Shown here: positions 49,146 through 58,010 of the stretch, one piece after another
Layout: every line of letters begins with the position of its first letter
Position numbering within the stretch: the first letter of the stretch is position 1
Assembly: GCF_003012345.1 (NCBI RefSeq)
Contig: NZ_PVRV01000015.1
Coordinates: 1-64,000 of the forward strand
From: Phytohalomonas tamaricis
GTDB lineage: Bacteria > Pseudomonadota > Gammaproteobacteria > Pseudomonadales > Halomonadaceae
Direction of reading: 5' to 3'
DNA length: 64,000 bases
The notes under the pieces: generated by a model
Told to the model about the DNA's origin: nothing
The model's database searches: none
Seen by the model: the letters and a program-made list of their open reading frames with translations, nothing else
Position numbers and translations under genes: made by a program

Positions 49146-49811
49146 ATGTCGTCAGATGCTCCCATCATCATCGAACCGCGTCAGGGCCAGGCCGACGCCG
49201 CTGTGATCCTGCTCCACGGCCTGGGGGCCAGCGGCCATGATCTGGCACCGCTTATTCCCGCACTAGGGTTACCCGACACGCTCAAAATACGTGTTGTTCT
49301 GCCTCATGCACCAATCCTGCCGGTGACCGTCAATGGCGGCACGGCGATGCCCGCCTGGTACGACATCCTTGAGATGAACCTTGGGCGCCGCGTCGACGAA
49401 ACACAGCTCAGAGCCTCAGCAGGCTATATTCATGAATTGATCGACCAGCAGATCGACAACAGTATCGACAGCCGACGCATCATCATCGCCGGCTTTTCGC
49501 AGGGGGGTGCAGTCGCTTATGAAGCGGCGCTTAGCTACTCACAGCCACTGGCCGGGCTCCTGGCGCTGTCGACCTACTTTGCCACTCAGGACAGCATCAC
49601 GCTCAGCGATGCCAATCAAAAGCTCTCCGTCGAGGTGCATCATGGCAGCCACGACTCGGTCGTCCCCGAGTCGCTGGGCCGCGCCGGCGCCGAGGCAGTT
49701 CGCGGCATGGGCTATCCGGTTAACTACCGCACCTATCCCATGGGTCATGAAATCTGTGCGGCGCAAATCGGCGATATTAGCCACTGGTTAAATGAGCGGC
49801 TGGCGCCGTAA
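49146..49811 (+). CDS. Carboxylesterase / lysophospholipase-like alpha/beta hydrolase
   Basis: A 221-residue alpha/beta hydrolase of the phospholipase/carboxylesterase family PF02230. The oxyanion motif LHGLGASGHDL is near residues 23-33, the nucleophile elbow GFSQGG gives Ser118, and the rest of the triad is Asp170 (HDSVVP) and His201 (MGHEIC). It should hydrolyse short-chain esters or thioesters in the cytosol. The ribosome site is weak. A clear paralog lies at 51165-51848, with an endonuclease gene on the opposite strand between them. Confidence 0.9.
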   Translation: MSSDAPIIIEPRQGQADAAVILLHGLGASGHDLAPLIPALGLPDTLKIRVVLPHAPILPVTVNGGTAMPAWYDILEMNLGRRVDETQLRASAGYIHELIDQQIDNSIDSRRIIIAGFSQGGAVAYEAALSYSQPLAGLLALSTYFATQDSITLSDANQKLSVEVHHGSHDSVVPESLGRAGAEAVRGMGYPVNYRTYPMGHEICAAQIGDISHWLNERLAP

Positions 49812-49920
49812 ACCAACACGAACCAAGCAGGCGGGTGTCAGAAAACAGCCAGGCCGCCACTTGGCCTGCTACGAATGCTCAAACCCCGTCACGCCCCTCC
49901 TTCAAAACAGTGCGCCATGA

Positions 49921-49957
49921 AAAAGCGCACCGGATATCCGTTATCCGGTGCGCTTTT
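49921..49957. terminator. Terminator between esterase and endonuclease genes
   Basis: A perfect 16-bp stem AAAAGCGCACCGGATA with its complement and a 5-base loop; T-runs flank both sides. It serves the convergent genes on either side. Confidence 0.9.
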
Positions 49958-50009
49958 TATTTACCGTCAAGAGCGCTGATATCTTGATGCTGTCCTGACG
50001 CCTAACCGT

Positions 50010-50957
50010 TTAGACACGAATATCATCCAGGCTTCTAAGCTCGGTCTCGATGCGCGTATCGGTAGCACGCTCTTCGTTGGAAAATCCGTCATAGTTTGAG
50101 AGCTGACCGAAATCGAGTTGAGCAAGCGCCTCGATGTGCGCCACGCTGCGCTGATAAGTCTTGTACTGGCCGAACATGAACCCAAGCTGGCCGAGCAAGT
50201 CACCCTGCTCGATCATGTACGCTGTCGCTGATGGGCGACCGTCAGCACGAATAAAGGCGACGACCTTCCAGAAGGCGGCGGGAATTTGCACGCCACGATA
50301 GACCTGATCATTGTCGGAAAATACCGGCCCGGTAAAGACTGTCGTGCGCGAGTTATCGTCACGGGTATTCTCAAGTAGATAGTTTTCCAACCCCAGCCAG
50401 GTCTGCTGGTTAAAGCCGGCCATCTGCGGGGAGCAGTTGGTAAAGTGAAACGTATCACTATTGGCCTGCTCGGCCTCGTCACCCCAGTTGGGCGCCGTGC
50501 GCCTCACCAGATGGCCACGGTCGAGTGGATTGTTGGCATAAAGCGCTTCGCCGACCTGTAGTTCGACCGGAATCCGACCGTCGTATGCCCAGCGGTCGTT
50601 GCTGCGCGGGACATCGACCCAGCGGCTGCCGTCGATGTTAAGCGCGGTAAAGATCGCCAGCCGCCGCGAGCGCGACATCACAATCGAGAAGTGAGTGTAA
50701 TCAAGTCGATTGTCCGGCGACCCTTCCACCGGCGTGACATCCTCGGCCCGCTCGCCGACAGGTATCGGCAGTGGCACGCTGACGTCACCAAGAAATTCAG
50801 CATCGTAGCCGCGGCGATCGGTAAGCGCCTCGCGCGTCGTCACGCGGGCCGAAGCATCCTGATGGGCTGCCACGGCGTGATATTCCGCGCGCTCGGCAGC
50901 GTTACCCAGCCGCTGCATATCTTTCAGCCGTGGATAAAACGTTTTATCGACACTCAT
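50010..50957 (-). CDS. DNA/RNA non-specific endonuclease (NUC1 family)
   Basis: A 315-residue beta-beta-alpha metal endonuclease of the DNA/RNA non-specific family. The DRGH motif (146-149, NNPLDRGHLVRR) supplies the general-base His149, and the metal-binding Asn lies in FTNCSPQMAGFNQQTW (Asn174 or Asn183). FTGPVFSDND and the PAAFWKVVAFIR segment are typical. No signal peptide is visible although many relatives are secreted, so it is either cytosolic or exported by another route. AAAGGAG precedes the ATG. It stands between two paralogous hydrolase genes. No immunity-like gene is adjacent. Confidence 0.87.
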   Translation of the reverse strand: MSVDKTFYPRLKDMQRLGNAAERAEYHAVAAHQDASARVTTREALTDRRGYDAEFLGDVSVPLPIPVGERAEDVTPVEGSPDNRLDYTHFSIVMSRSRRLAIFTALNIDGSRWVDVPRSNDRWAYDGRIPVELQVGEALYANNPLDRGHLVRRTAPNWGDEAEQANSDTFHFTNCSPQMAGFNQQTWLGLENYLLENTRDDNSRTTVFTGPVFSDNDQVYRGVQIPAAFWKVVAFIRADGRPSATAYMIEQGDLLGQLGFMFGQYKTYQRSVAHIEALAQLDFGQLSNYDGFSNEERATDTRIETELRSLDDIRV

Positions 50958-51164
50958 AGCCCGCTCCTTTGAAAATAACCGTGTTCTCAGCCTAGCAGGC
51001 TCTGAACAGGCAGCTCGGTAGCCTAAGCAAGATGATGTAAGCCTATGCTAACTATGCCACTTCAACCAAATTGCTCGGCTTTCCCGACGTGTCCTCCAAT
51101 CGGCATGGCAGGCATCGCCCACTTTCCGCACGCTAGACGTATCCAGTATTTTGAGGAAACGTCC

Positions 51165-51848
51165 ATGGCCTTCTCCCAGCCGCAGATTATCGAACCCACC
51201 AACGGCCAGCCGGCCGACGCCGCTATTATTGTTCTGCATGGTATTTGCGCCCGCGCGCAGGACTTCGAGCCGTTGATTCACGCCTTGAGACTGCCCAGAA
51301 ATCTGGCGGCACGCTTTGTACTGCCGCAGGCCTCTACGCTTCCGATCACAATGCATGATGGGCGTGAAATGGCGGCCTGGTACGACGTGTTCGACACGAC
51401 GCCCAAGCCCTGGGTCGACAAGATCCAACTCAATGCCTCAGCAGCCTACATTCAAGCGCTGATTGAAGCCGAAGTCGCCAAGGGCATCGACAGCAAGCGC
51501 ATCGTCGTGGTCGGCTTCGATCAGGGCGGGGTTGTGGCCTATAACGCAGCGCTGAGCTGCCCGCAGCCCTTGGGCGGATTGATGGTGCTGTCAGGTTACT
51601 TCGCCAATGACCACGGGCTTGAAGCGCACACCGCCAACCGCGAGCTGCCGATCGAAGTCCACCATGGCCTAGACGATCCCGCCATTCCCGAAGCGCTGGG
51701 CCGCGAAGGCGCCAATGCCGTCAAGGCGTTGGGCTACGATGTCACCTACCGCTCCTATGTCATGGGTCACGGTTTCTGCGCCGAACAGTTGATCCAGGCA
51801 CGCCACTGGATGATCCAGCGTCTCGGTGCCCCCACGCTGGTAGCGTGA
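51165..51848 (+). CDS. PF02230 hydrolase paralog with Asp in place of catalytic Ser
   Basis: A 227-residue paralog of the esterase at 49146-49811; the two align along their length. The nucleophile elbow reads GFDQGG, so the catalytic serine is replaced by Asp119 (codon GAT, not one step from the TCG of its sister). The other triad members stay: Asp171 in HGLDDPAIP and His202 in MGHGFC. The oxyanion loop has also changed from HGLGASG to HGICARA. An Asp nucleophile with Asp and His partners is how haloalkane dehalogenases and epoxide hydrolases work, so this may be a changed enzyme; a pseudoenzyme is the alternative. GAGGAAA precedes the ATG at 51165. Confidence 0.85.
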   Translation: MAFSQPQIIEPTNGQPADAAIIVLHGICARAQDFEPLIHALRLPRNLAARFVLPQASTLPITMHDGREMAAWYDVFDTTPKPWVDKIQLNASAAYIQALIEAEVAKGIDSKRIVVVGFDQGGVVAYNAALSCPQPLGGLMVLSGYFANDHGLEAHTANRELPIEVHHGLDDPAIPEALGREGANAVKALGYDVTYRSYVMGHGFCAEQLIQARHWMIQRLGAPTLVA

Positions 51849-51861
51849 TACCCCCGCAGGC

Positions 51862-53667
51862 TCAGCGATAGCCGCGAGCCTGCAGCTCGAATAGCTCAGC
51901 GTAGCGACCCTGCGCGGCGAGCAGCGTCTCGTGGCTGCCGCGCTCGGTGATGTGGCCGTGTTCAAGCACGACGATGTGATCGGCGCTGCGCACCGTCGAG
52001 AAGCGGTGCGAGATCAGAATCGTCATCTTGCCCTCGGCATGGCGGCGAAAGTGCTCGAACACCTGCGCCTCGGCAGCAGCGTCCATCGCTGCGGTAGGCT
52101 CGTCAAGCACCAGAATATCGGCGTCACGGCGCATGTAGGCGCGCGCCAAGGCAATCTTCTGCCACTGTCCGCCTGACAGTTCACGCCCCCCCTTGAACCA
52201 GCGTCCGAGTTGAGTCCGGTAGCCCTGCTCGAGCCCGCCGATGAACTCATCGGCCATGCCAAGGCGCGCCGCCTCTCTCCAGCGCGCCTCGTCTTCAAAC
52301 GTCACCGCATCGCCGACACCGATGTTCTCGCCAGCACTGAGCTGGTAGCGCAGAAAATCCTGAAAGATCACACCCACCCGTCGCCGGAGCGCATCGATAT
52401 CCCACTCGGCCAGGTCGCTGCCATCCAGCAGGATGCGTCCGCTGGCCGGCGTGTATAGCCGCGTCAATAGCTTGATCAGCGTGGTTTTGCCGGAGCCGTT
52501 GGTACCGACCAGCGCCAGACTCTGTCCCGGTTCGACATGCAGATCGATATGGGCAATTGCGGCCTTGGTCGCGCCCGGATAGTAAAAGCTGACATCCTCG
52601 AAGCGAATGCCATCGCCGGGGCGGCAACCCGCACACAGCGTGCCCTGCTCGGCGGGCACCGGCTGTTCGAGATAAGCGTAGAGATTGGAGAGATAAAGGT
52701 TGTCATCGAACATGCCGCTGATCGCGGTAAGGCTCGCGCTGACCGCCGTCTGGCCCTGCTTGAACACCAGCAAATACATGGTCATCTCGCCCAGCGTCAG
52801 GCGACCGTTGATCGTCTCTACCACGACCCAGGTGTAGGCCAGGTAGAACGCCAGCGTGCCGAGTAGACCAAGCAGGAAGCCCCAGCCGTCACGGCGCAGC
52901 GTCAGACGACGATCCTCGGCGTAGAGCTTGGTGAAAATGGCACGGTAGCGCTTGAGAAAGAGCGGCCCGAGGCCGAACAGCTTGACCTCCTTGACGCTAT
53001 CCTCACGGGCCAACGTGGTTTCGAGATAAGCCTGCATGCGCGCCTCGGGTGCGCGGCGGCGAAACAGCCGGAAAGCATCACCGGAGAACTTGGCTTCAGC
53101 AAAGAATACCGGCAGCGCTCCGACCACCAGTAGCACCAGTGCCCATGGCGAGAAATGCACCAGCAGCACCGCGAAGCTGGCCAGCGAAATAGCGTGCTGA
53201 ATCAGCCCGAATGTCTTGATCACCAGCGCCAGCGGACGGGTCGAGGCCTCGCGCCGCGCCAGCGTCAGCTTGTCATAGAACTCGGCATCTTCGAACTGGG
53301 CCAGCGACAACCGCTGCGCCTTGTCGAGAATCATCAAGTTAACTTTCTGCCCCAGCAGCACCCGCAGCAGCGCTTGCTGCACCGACAGCCCACGCTGCGC
53401 CGCCGCCATCAGCGCGATCACCAGCGCCTCAAACAACACAAAGCGCAACACCGGCCATAGCTCAGCACCATTTTGAGCATGCTCAAGCGTCCGCGCTGCG
53501 ACCACCGCATCAACGATCAGTTGGCCCAGCCACGCTGCTACCGCAGGCAATGCTCCCGCCACCAGCGTTGCCAGCGCCAGCCCTACGGTCAGCGCACGCG
53601 ACGTCGCCCATACCAGCGCGATGGCGCGGGCACTGTAGCGAAAGACACCGAGGCGGCGAGTCAGCAT
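51862..53667 (-). CDS. ABC exporter, fused permease and ATPase
   Basis: A half-transporter of about 601 residues: a six-helix membrane domain (about 10-310) followed by an ATP-binding domain. The ATPase has Walker A GTNGSGKT, the Q-loop VIFQDFLRY, the signature LSGGQWQK, Walker B ILVLDEP and the H-loop ILISHRFS, all intact, so it should be active as a homodimer. The substrate is not evident; related exporters handle lipids, peptides or drugs. The frame is open 78 codons upstream of 53667 with Cys-rich, non-family sequence, and no start has a good ribosome site, so the N-terminus is uncertain. It is divergent from the antiporter gene. Confidence 0.82.
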   Translation of the reverse strand: MLTRRLGVFRYSARAIALVWATSRALTVGLALATLVAGALPAVAAWLGQLIVDAVVAARTLEHAQNGAELWPVLRFVLFEALVIALMAAAQRGLSVQQALLRVLLGQKVNLMILDKAQRLSLAQFEDAEFYDKLTLARREASTRPLALVIKTFGLIQHAISLASFAVLLVHFSPWALVLLVVGALPVFFAEAKFSGDAFRLFRRRAPEARMQAYLETTLAREDSVKEVKLFGLGPLFLKRYRAIFTKLYAEDRRLTLRRDGWGFLLGLLGTLAFYLAYTWVVVETINGRLTLGEMTMYLLVFKQGQTAVSASLTAISGMFDDNLYLSNLYAYLEQPVPAEQGTLCAGCRPGDGIRFEDVSFYYPGATKAAIAHIDLHVEPGQSLALVGTNGSGKTTLIKLLTRLYTPASGRILLDGSDLAEWDIDALRRRVGVIFQDFLRYQLSAGENIGVGDAVTFEDEARWREAARLGMADEFIGGLEQGYRTQLGRWFKGGRELSGGQWQKIALARAYMRRDADILVLDEPTAAMDAAAEAQVFEHFRRHAEGKMTILISHRFSTVRSADHIVVLEHGHITERGSHETLLAAQGRYAELFELQARGYR

Positions 53668-53931
53668 GACAACGAGATGGTCAGCGAAATGCGACAAAAG
53701 CGAATGTCCTGAAAGCGATAAGAAGCAGGCACAACAGCATAACCAACGCCGCACCATGTTCGCGAGGATAGCCGCCCACGCCACATCCAAACAGCGTTGT
53801 TGCCCGCTGCACGGTTCACTATGGTTGAACGGTAGCGAGCGAAATTCATCCAACATACCCTCGCCTGGCACGGAGCGCTCAGCATCTGCCGAGACAGCCA
53901 TTAGATAAACGAGGAAAAGGAGAAGCTGCGC

Positions 53932-55203
53932 ATGGATGCGAATATTCTTGCCGTCGCGCTGGCGGTACTGGCCTTTGGGTTATTGACAGGGCGGTTGCGA
54001 GGCAGCCCGTTGACCATGCCGATGGTCTTTACCGCAGCGGGGCTACTGCTGGGCCCCGGAGCGCTGGGTGTCATTCACTTCGATGTCGAGAATGAAGCCG
54101 TCAGTGCACTCGCCGAAGCCGCCCTCGTCGTGGTGCTGTTTACCGATGCCTCACGCATGGAGCTTCGCACCGTGCTCAAGGAGCACACGCTGGCCTTGCG
54201 ACTGCTAGGTTTCGGGCTGCCGCTCGCCGTGCTGGTAGGCACAGGCATTGGCACGCTGCTCTTTCCCACCCTACCGCTCGCGGCGGTGGCGCTGCTGGCA
54301 GCCACGCTGGCACCGACCGATGCGGCTCTCGGCCAGGCATTTGTCAGCAATCAGTCGGTCCCCAAACGTATCCGTCAGACGCTCAACGTCGAAAGCGGTC
54401 TCAACGACGGCCTTGCCGTGCCCTTCATCACAGTACTGCTCGATATTGCCCGTCATGACACCGGATCAGTGATGGGTTACGTAGTCCTGTTCGCCTCGCT
54501 GGTTGGAATCGGTATCACCATCGGGGCACTGACAGGATGGCTTGGCGGGCGCATTCTCGAATGGAGCGCCTCACGGGGCTGGGCTACAGACACGACCCAG
54601 CGTCTCGCCACGATCGCCTTGGCCGCCATAGCTTATGCCGCCAGCGAATTGCTCGGCGGCAACGGCTTTGTCTCGGCTTTCACCGCCGGCCTGACGATTG
54701 GCACCTCGGCACGCTCGCTGCTGCCTCGCACCACCGGCTTTGCCGAAGCCGAAGGACAGCTGCTGACGCTGATCACCTTCTTGCTGTTTGGGAGCATCAT
54801 GGTGATCGAGGTACTCGATGAGATGAGCTGGCGTGTCATTGCCTATGCGCTGATCAGCCTGTTTATTGTGCGCCCCGTGGCTACTGCCATCTCACTATGG
54901 GGAACAGGGCTGTCTCCTGCCAGCGTGGGCTTTTTAGGTTGGGCCGGGCCACGCGGGCTGGCCTCCATTGTCTATGCTGTGCTGATTGCCGAAACCGCCG
55001 ACGTACCGGGCGCCGACCTGGTCTTCATCGTGGCTGCCTGGACCATTCTGCTGAGCATTTATCTTCACGGCCTGACGGCCGCACCGCTGAGCGCCTGGTA
55101 CGGCAGGAAAACGCGTCCCTCCGAGGAGCCGGATGCCCCTGAGCATCAGGAAACATCGGATCTCCCTCTCCGCCTGCCGGCAAAGACGCCGCCTCGGCGG
55201 TAG
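53932..55203 (+). CDS. Cation:proton antiporter (CPA1-like)
   Basis: A 423-residue membrane antiporter with about 12 hydrophobic segments. TLAPTDAALGQAFV and ESGLNDGLAVPFITV are the ion-binding motifs of CPA1 exchangers, and GWAGPRGLASIVYAVLIAE is typical of the later half. The C-terminal tail (about 390-423) is hydrophilic and proline rich. AAGGAGAAG precedes the ATG. It is distinct from the antiporter at 24097-25365 and represents a second Na+(or K+)/H+ exchanger in the window. Cation choice is not readable from sequence. Confidence 0.88.
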   Translation: MDANILAVALAVLAFGLLTGRLRGSPLTMPMVFTAAGLLLGPGALGVIHFDVENEAVSALAEAALVVVLFTDASRMELRTVLKEHTLALRLLGFGLPLAVLVGTGIGTLLFPTLPLAAVALLAATLAPTDAALGQAFVSNQSVPKRIRQTLNVESGLNDGLAVPFITVLLDIARHDTGSVMGYVVLFASLVGIGITIGALTGWLGGRILEWSASRGWATDTTQRLATIALAAIAYAASELLGGNGFVSAFTAGLTIGTSARSLLPRTTGFAEAEGQLLTLITFLLFGSIMVIEVLDEMSWRVIAYALISLFIVRPVATAISLWGTGLSPASVGFLGWAGPRGLASIVYAVLIAETADVPGADLVFIVAAWTILLSIYLHGLTAAPLSAWYGRKTRPSEEPDAPEHQETSDLPLRLPAKTPPRR

Positions 55204-55401
55204 CCGCCAGCCGCTGCGCGCCCCATCCGGGCAGTACGGTTCGGGACCAAGAGCTATAGCAGGCGCAAGCGCTGCCTTGGGAACAGGCGCGGTGCCACCC
55301 CCATGGCAGCGCGGCCAGGTCCTTTTCGGTGGGAAAGTCGTCGTTGCCGACATGCGTCTCCGGGAACACACTGGCGCTATCTTTCGGTTCGGATATGCGC
55401 C

Positions 55402-56376
55402 ATGCCCAGCGAAATCGATGTCTTTATCTATCCCAACTGCCAGCTGCTCGACGCCAGTGGTCCATGGCAGGTCTTCGCCAGCGCCAACGAGCTGGCCGGC
55501 GAAATGCTCTACCGTCTGCGCCTGCTCGCGATCGCCCCTGGGCCGGTGCGTACCAACGGCGGCATGACGCTACTGGCGAGCCATGCGCTGGAAACCACAT
55601 CGCCTGGCGATACATTGCTGATCGCTGGCGGCAGCGGCGTGGATGCCCAGCGCCGCGACTCCACCCTGCTCGAGAGGCTACGCCAACGTGCGCCCCTGAC
55701 CCGCCGGGTCGGCGCGGTCTGCACCGGCGCCTTCCTGCTCGCTGCGGCCGGCCTGCTCGATGGCCGCAGCGCGACGACCCACTGGCGCCACTGCCAGCGC
55801 CTCGTCCGCGAGTTTCCCGCCGTCGACGTCGCACCCGACGCACTCTATGTCGAAAGCAACGGTCTATACACGAGCGCCGGCGTTACCGCTGGCATCGACC
55901 TGGCGCTGTCATTGCTGGCCGCCGACCACGGCAGCCGCCTGGCCGGTGAGGTCGCACGCGAACTGGTGGTCTTCCTTCATCGTCCCGGTGGACAGGCCCA
56001 GTTCAGCGAGACGCTGCGCGCTCAGCTCAGCGGCCATGGTCGGCTGCGCACGCTGATTGACGAACTCAGCGCCGATCCCAGCGTCGACGTCGATCTGGAC
56101 ACGCTAGCGGCGCGGCTGGCGGTCACGCCGCGCCATCTCCATCGCCTGTTCCAGCGCGAGCTGGGCCTGCCACCCGGTGCCTTCCTGACCCGTCTGCGGC
56201 TCGAAGCCGCCCGCCGACGGCTGTTGGAAAGCAGCGATTCCGTGACACAAATCGCCGAGCGTTGCCGAATTGGCGGCGCCGAGCAGCTGCGTCGTCTGTT
56301 CCAGCGTCATTACGGTCTGCCGCCGCGGGTCTATCGCGCCCGTTTCGGCGCTCATCGACAGGAGGGCACGCCATGA
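55402..56376 (+). CDS. GlxA-family transcriptional regulator
   Basis: A 324-residue regulator with an N-terminal DJ-1/PfpI-like domain (about 1-170; IDVFIYPNCQLLDASGPWQVF start and VGAVCTGAFLLAAAGLLDGR elbow) and a C-terminal AraC-type DNA-binding domain with two helix-turn-helix motifs (LAARLAVTPRHLHRLFQREL and IAERCRIGGAEQLRRLFQRHYG). GlxA-type regulators often respond to small amines or control neighbours. The downstream MFS gene overlaps its stop as ATGA, so the two are coupled and the regulator may control its transporter. The ATG at 55402 has a weak ribosome site; 33 upstream codons in frame are not family-like. Confidence 0.85.
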   Translation: MPSEIDVFIYPNCQLLDASGPWQVFASANELAGEMLYRLRLLAIAPGPVRTNGGMTLLASHALETTSPGDTLLIAGGSGVDAQRRDSTLLERLRQRAPLTRRVGAVCTGAFLLAAAGLLDGRSATTHWRHCQRLVREFPAVDVAPDALYVESNGLYTSAGVTAGIDLALSLLAADHGSRLAGEVARELVVFLHRPGGQAQFSETLRAQLSGHGRLRTLIDELSADPSVDVDLDTLAARLAVTPRHLHRLFQRELGLPPGAFLTRLRLEAARRRLLESSDSVTQIAERCRIGGAEQLRRLFQRHYGLPPRVYRARFGAHRQEGTP

Positions 56377-57554
56377 GCGCCCGACTGCCGTTTACCGTCT
56401 ATGCGCTGTCGCTGTGCCAAGCGCTGCTGGTCAGCGGGAACATCCTGCTGATTACGATCATACCGCTGCTCGGCGAGCGACTCGCCGCTGCCGACAGCTG
56501 GAGCACGCTCCCCGTCGCCACCCAGCTGCTTGGACTGACCTGCGCGGCGATCCCTGCCGGCTGGCTCACCGCCCGTCACGGCCGGCGCATCACCTTCATG
56601 ATCGGCAATCTGGTCGGGCTGAGCGGCGTCGCGCTGTGCATGGCGGCACTCGTCAACGCAAGCTTCGCCGGGCTGTGTGCCGGCACCTTCGCGATCGGTC
56701 TGAGCATCGGCATCGGCATGCTTTACCGCTTCGCCGCCGTCGATGTCGCACCGGATGCGTTGCGTGATCGGGCCATTGCGCTGGTCATGGCGGGGGGCGT
56801 GCTGGCCGCGCTGATCGGCCCGTGGCTGGCCGTCGTCAGCCGCGATCTCGTGGCCGGCACGCCCTTCCTGGGCAGTTTCATCGGCCTGGCCGGGCTCTAC
56901 ATGCTGGCGCTGGTCATCATCGCTGGCCTGCCCCTGCCTGCCCCGCCGCGTGTCTCTCGGACGGCTCCGGGCCGCCCGTGGAAGGTGCTGCTGCGTCAGC
57001 CAACGTTCATCAGCGCGGTGACCGCCGCGGTGGTCGGCTACACCACCATGAATCTGGCAATGACCGCCACGCCTTTGGCGATGCACCACGCCGGCCTCGA
57101 CTTCGCCCAGACCGCCCACGTGATTCAATGGCACGTGCTGGCGATGTTTGTACCGTCCTTCTTCAGCGGCCACCTCACCGCGCGGCTGGGGCACGGCCGG
57201 ATGATCGCGCTCGGCGCGGGCTGCCTCATCGCCAGCGTGCTTACCGCGCAGCTTCCCGCCAGCGCCACGACCTTCTTCTCGGGCCTGATCCTGCTCGGGC
57301 TGGGCTGGAACTTCACCTTTCTGCCGGCCAGCGCCATGCTGACACTGGCCCACCGTCCCGAAGAGAAGGCGCGAGTACAGGCCGCTAATGAACTTGTGCT
57401 GTTCGGCTTGGTCAGCCTCTCGGCACTGCTTGCCGGCCCGCTTGAAGCGCAGTTCGGCTGGGCGCTGCTCAATGCCCTGCTGCTGCCATGGATCGCATTC
57501 GCGCTCGGTGTGGTGCTGTGGCAGCGCCGCGCCGCGCTGCTTCCCAGCCCTTAA
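56373..57554 (+). CDS. MFS transporter
   Basis: A 393-residue major facilitator with twelve hydrophobic segments. The 2-3 loop reads [13 protein letters not shown], an MFS motif A form, and the second half repeats [12 protein letters not shown]. Substrate unknown; drug or metabolite efflux is possible given the cotranscribed GlxA-type regulator. AGGAGG lies 7 bases before the ATG, which overlaps the regulator's stop codon. Its own stop overlaps that of the convergent phhB by 4 bp. Confidence 0.85.
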   Translation: MSARLPFTVYALSLCQALLVSGNILLITIIPLLGERLAAADSWSTLPVATQLLGLTCAAIPAGWLTARHGRRITFMIGNLVGLSGVALCMAALVNASFAGLCAGTFAIGLSIGIGMLYRFAAVDVAPDALRDRAIALVMAGGVLAALIGPWLAVVSRDLVAGTPFLGSFIGLAGLYMLALVIIAGLPLPAPPRVSRTAPGRPWKVLLRQPTFISAVTAAVVGYTTMNLAMTATPLAMHHAGLDFAQTAHVIQWHVLAMFVPSFFSGHLTARLGHGRMIALGAGCLIASVLTAQLPASATTFFSGLILLGLGWNFTFLPASAMLTLAHRPEEKARVQAANELVLFGLVSLSALLAGPLEAQFGWALLNALLLPWIAFALGVVLWQRRAALLPSP

Positions 57555-57895
57555 GCCTCGTCCGCCGCCCGGTCGGTGCGCGCCGCCATGATGAAATCGT
57601 TGCGGTGCAGGCCCTTGAGCTTGTGCGACCACCAGCTCACGGTCACGCGCCCCCACTCGGTCAGCAGCACCGGATGGTGGCCGGCCTGCTCGGCAAGCTC
57701 GCCGACGCGGTTGGTAAAATCCAGCGCGGCGCGGAAATTCTTGAAGCGATAGACGCGCTCGAGCTGCTTGATACCGTCGCGCTCGATGACGCTCCACTCG
57801 GGCAGTTCGGTGTGAAGCGTGGCGATCTCATTATCGCTGGCGAGTGGCGCATCGGCACGGCAGGCCTGGCAGGATTCGGCGGCGAGTGTGCTCAT
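57551..57895 (-). CDS. phhB: Pterin-4a-carbinolamine dehydratase
   Basis: A 114-residue 4a-hydroxytetrahydrobiopterin dehydratase that recycles the pterin cofactor of phenylalanine hydroxylase. The family motif [26 protein letters not shown] has the paired histidines and the tryptophan of the active site. The start at 57895 has GGAGAGG upstream. No phenylalanine hydroxylase gene (phhA) is in the window. Its 3' end overlaps the convergent MFS gene by 4 bp. Confidence 0.92.
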   Translation of the reverse strand: MSTLAAESCQACRADAPLASDNEIATLHTELPEWSVIERDGIKQLERVYRFKNFRAALDFTNRVGELAEQAGHHPVLLTEWGRVTVSWWSHKLKGLHRNDFIMAARTDRAADEA

Positions 57896-57927
57896 GACGT
57901 ATTCCTCTCCAATCAAGGGGACGCAAG

Positions 57928-57950
57928 AAAGCGACCGCAAGGGTCGCTTT
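57928..57950. terminator. Hairpin upstream of phhB
   Basis: A 9-bp stem AAAGCGACC/GGTCGCTTT with a GCAA-type tetraloop region. It separates phhB from the decayed oxidoreductase gene on the same strand and may terminate transcription arriving from it, though the T-run is only three bases. Confidence 0.55.
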
Positions 57951-58010
57951 CAGCATAACTCTACTCCGCCTGACGCCGCATCGTTCAGACGGTCACGGCC
58001 ACGATGGGTC

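Noticed and set aside
55025-55369. Minus-strand frame reading FPETHVGNDDFPTEKDLAALPWG
   Set aside because: Protein-like in part and possibly a remnant, but it overlaps the antiporter gene and has no recognisable family, so it is not called.
56352-57797. Long minus-strand open frame rich in Arg, Gln and Gly
   Set aside because: It is antisense to the MFS gene, has low-complexity composition and no domain or ribosome site; GC-rich DNA produces such frames.
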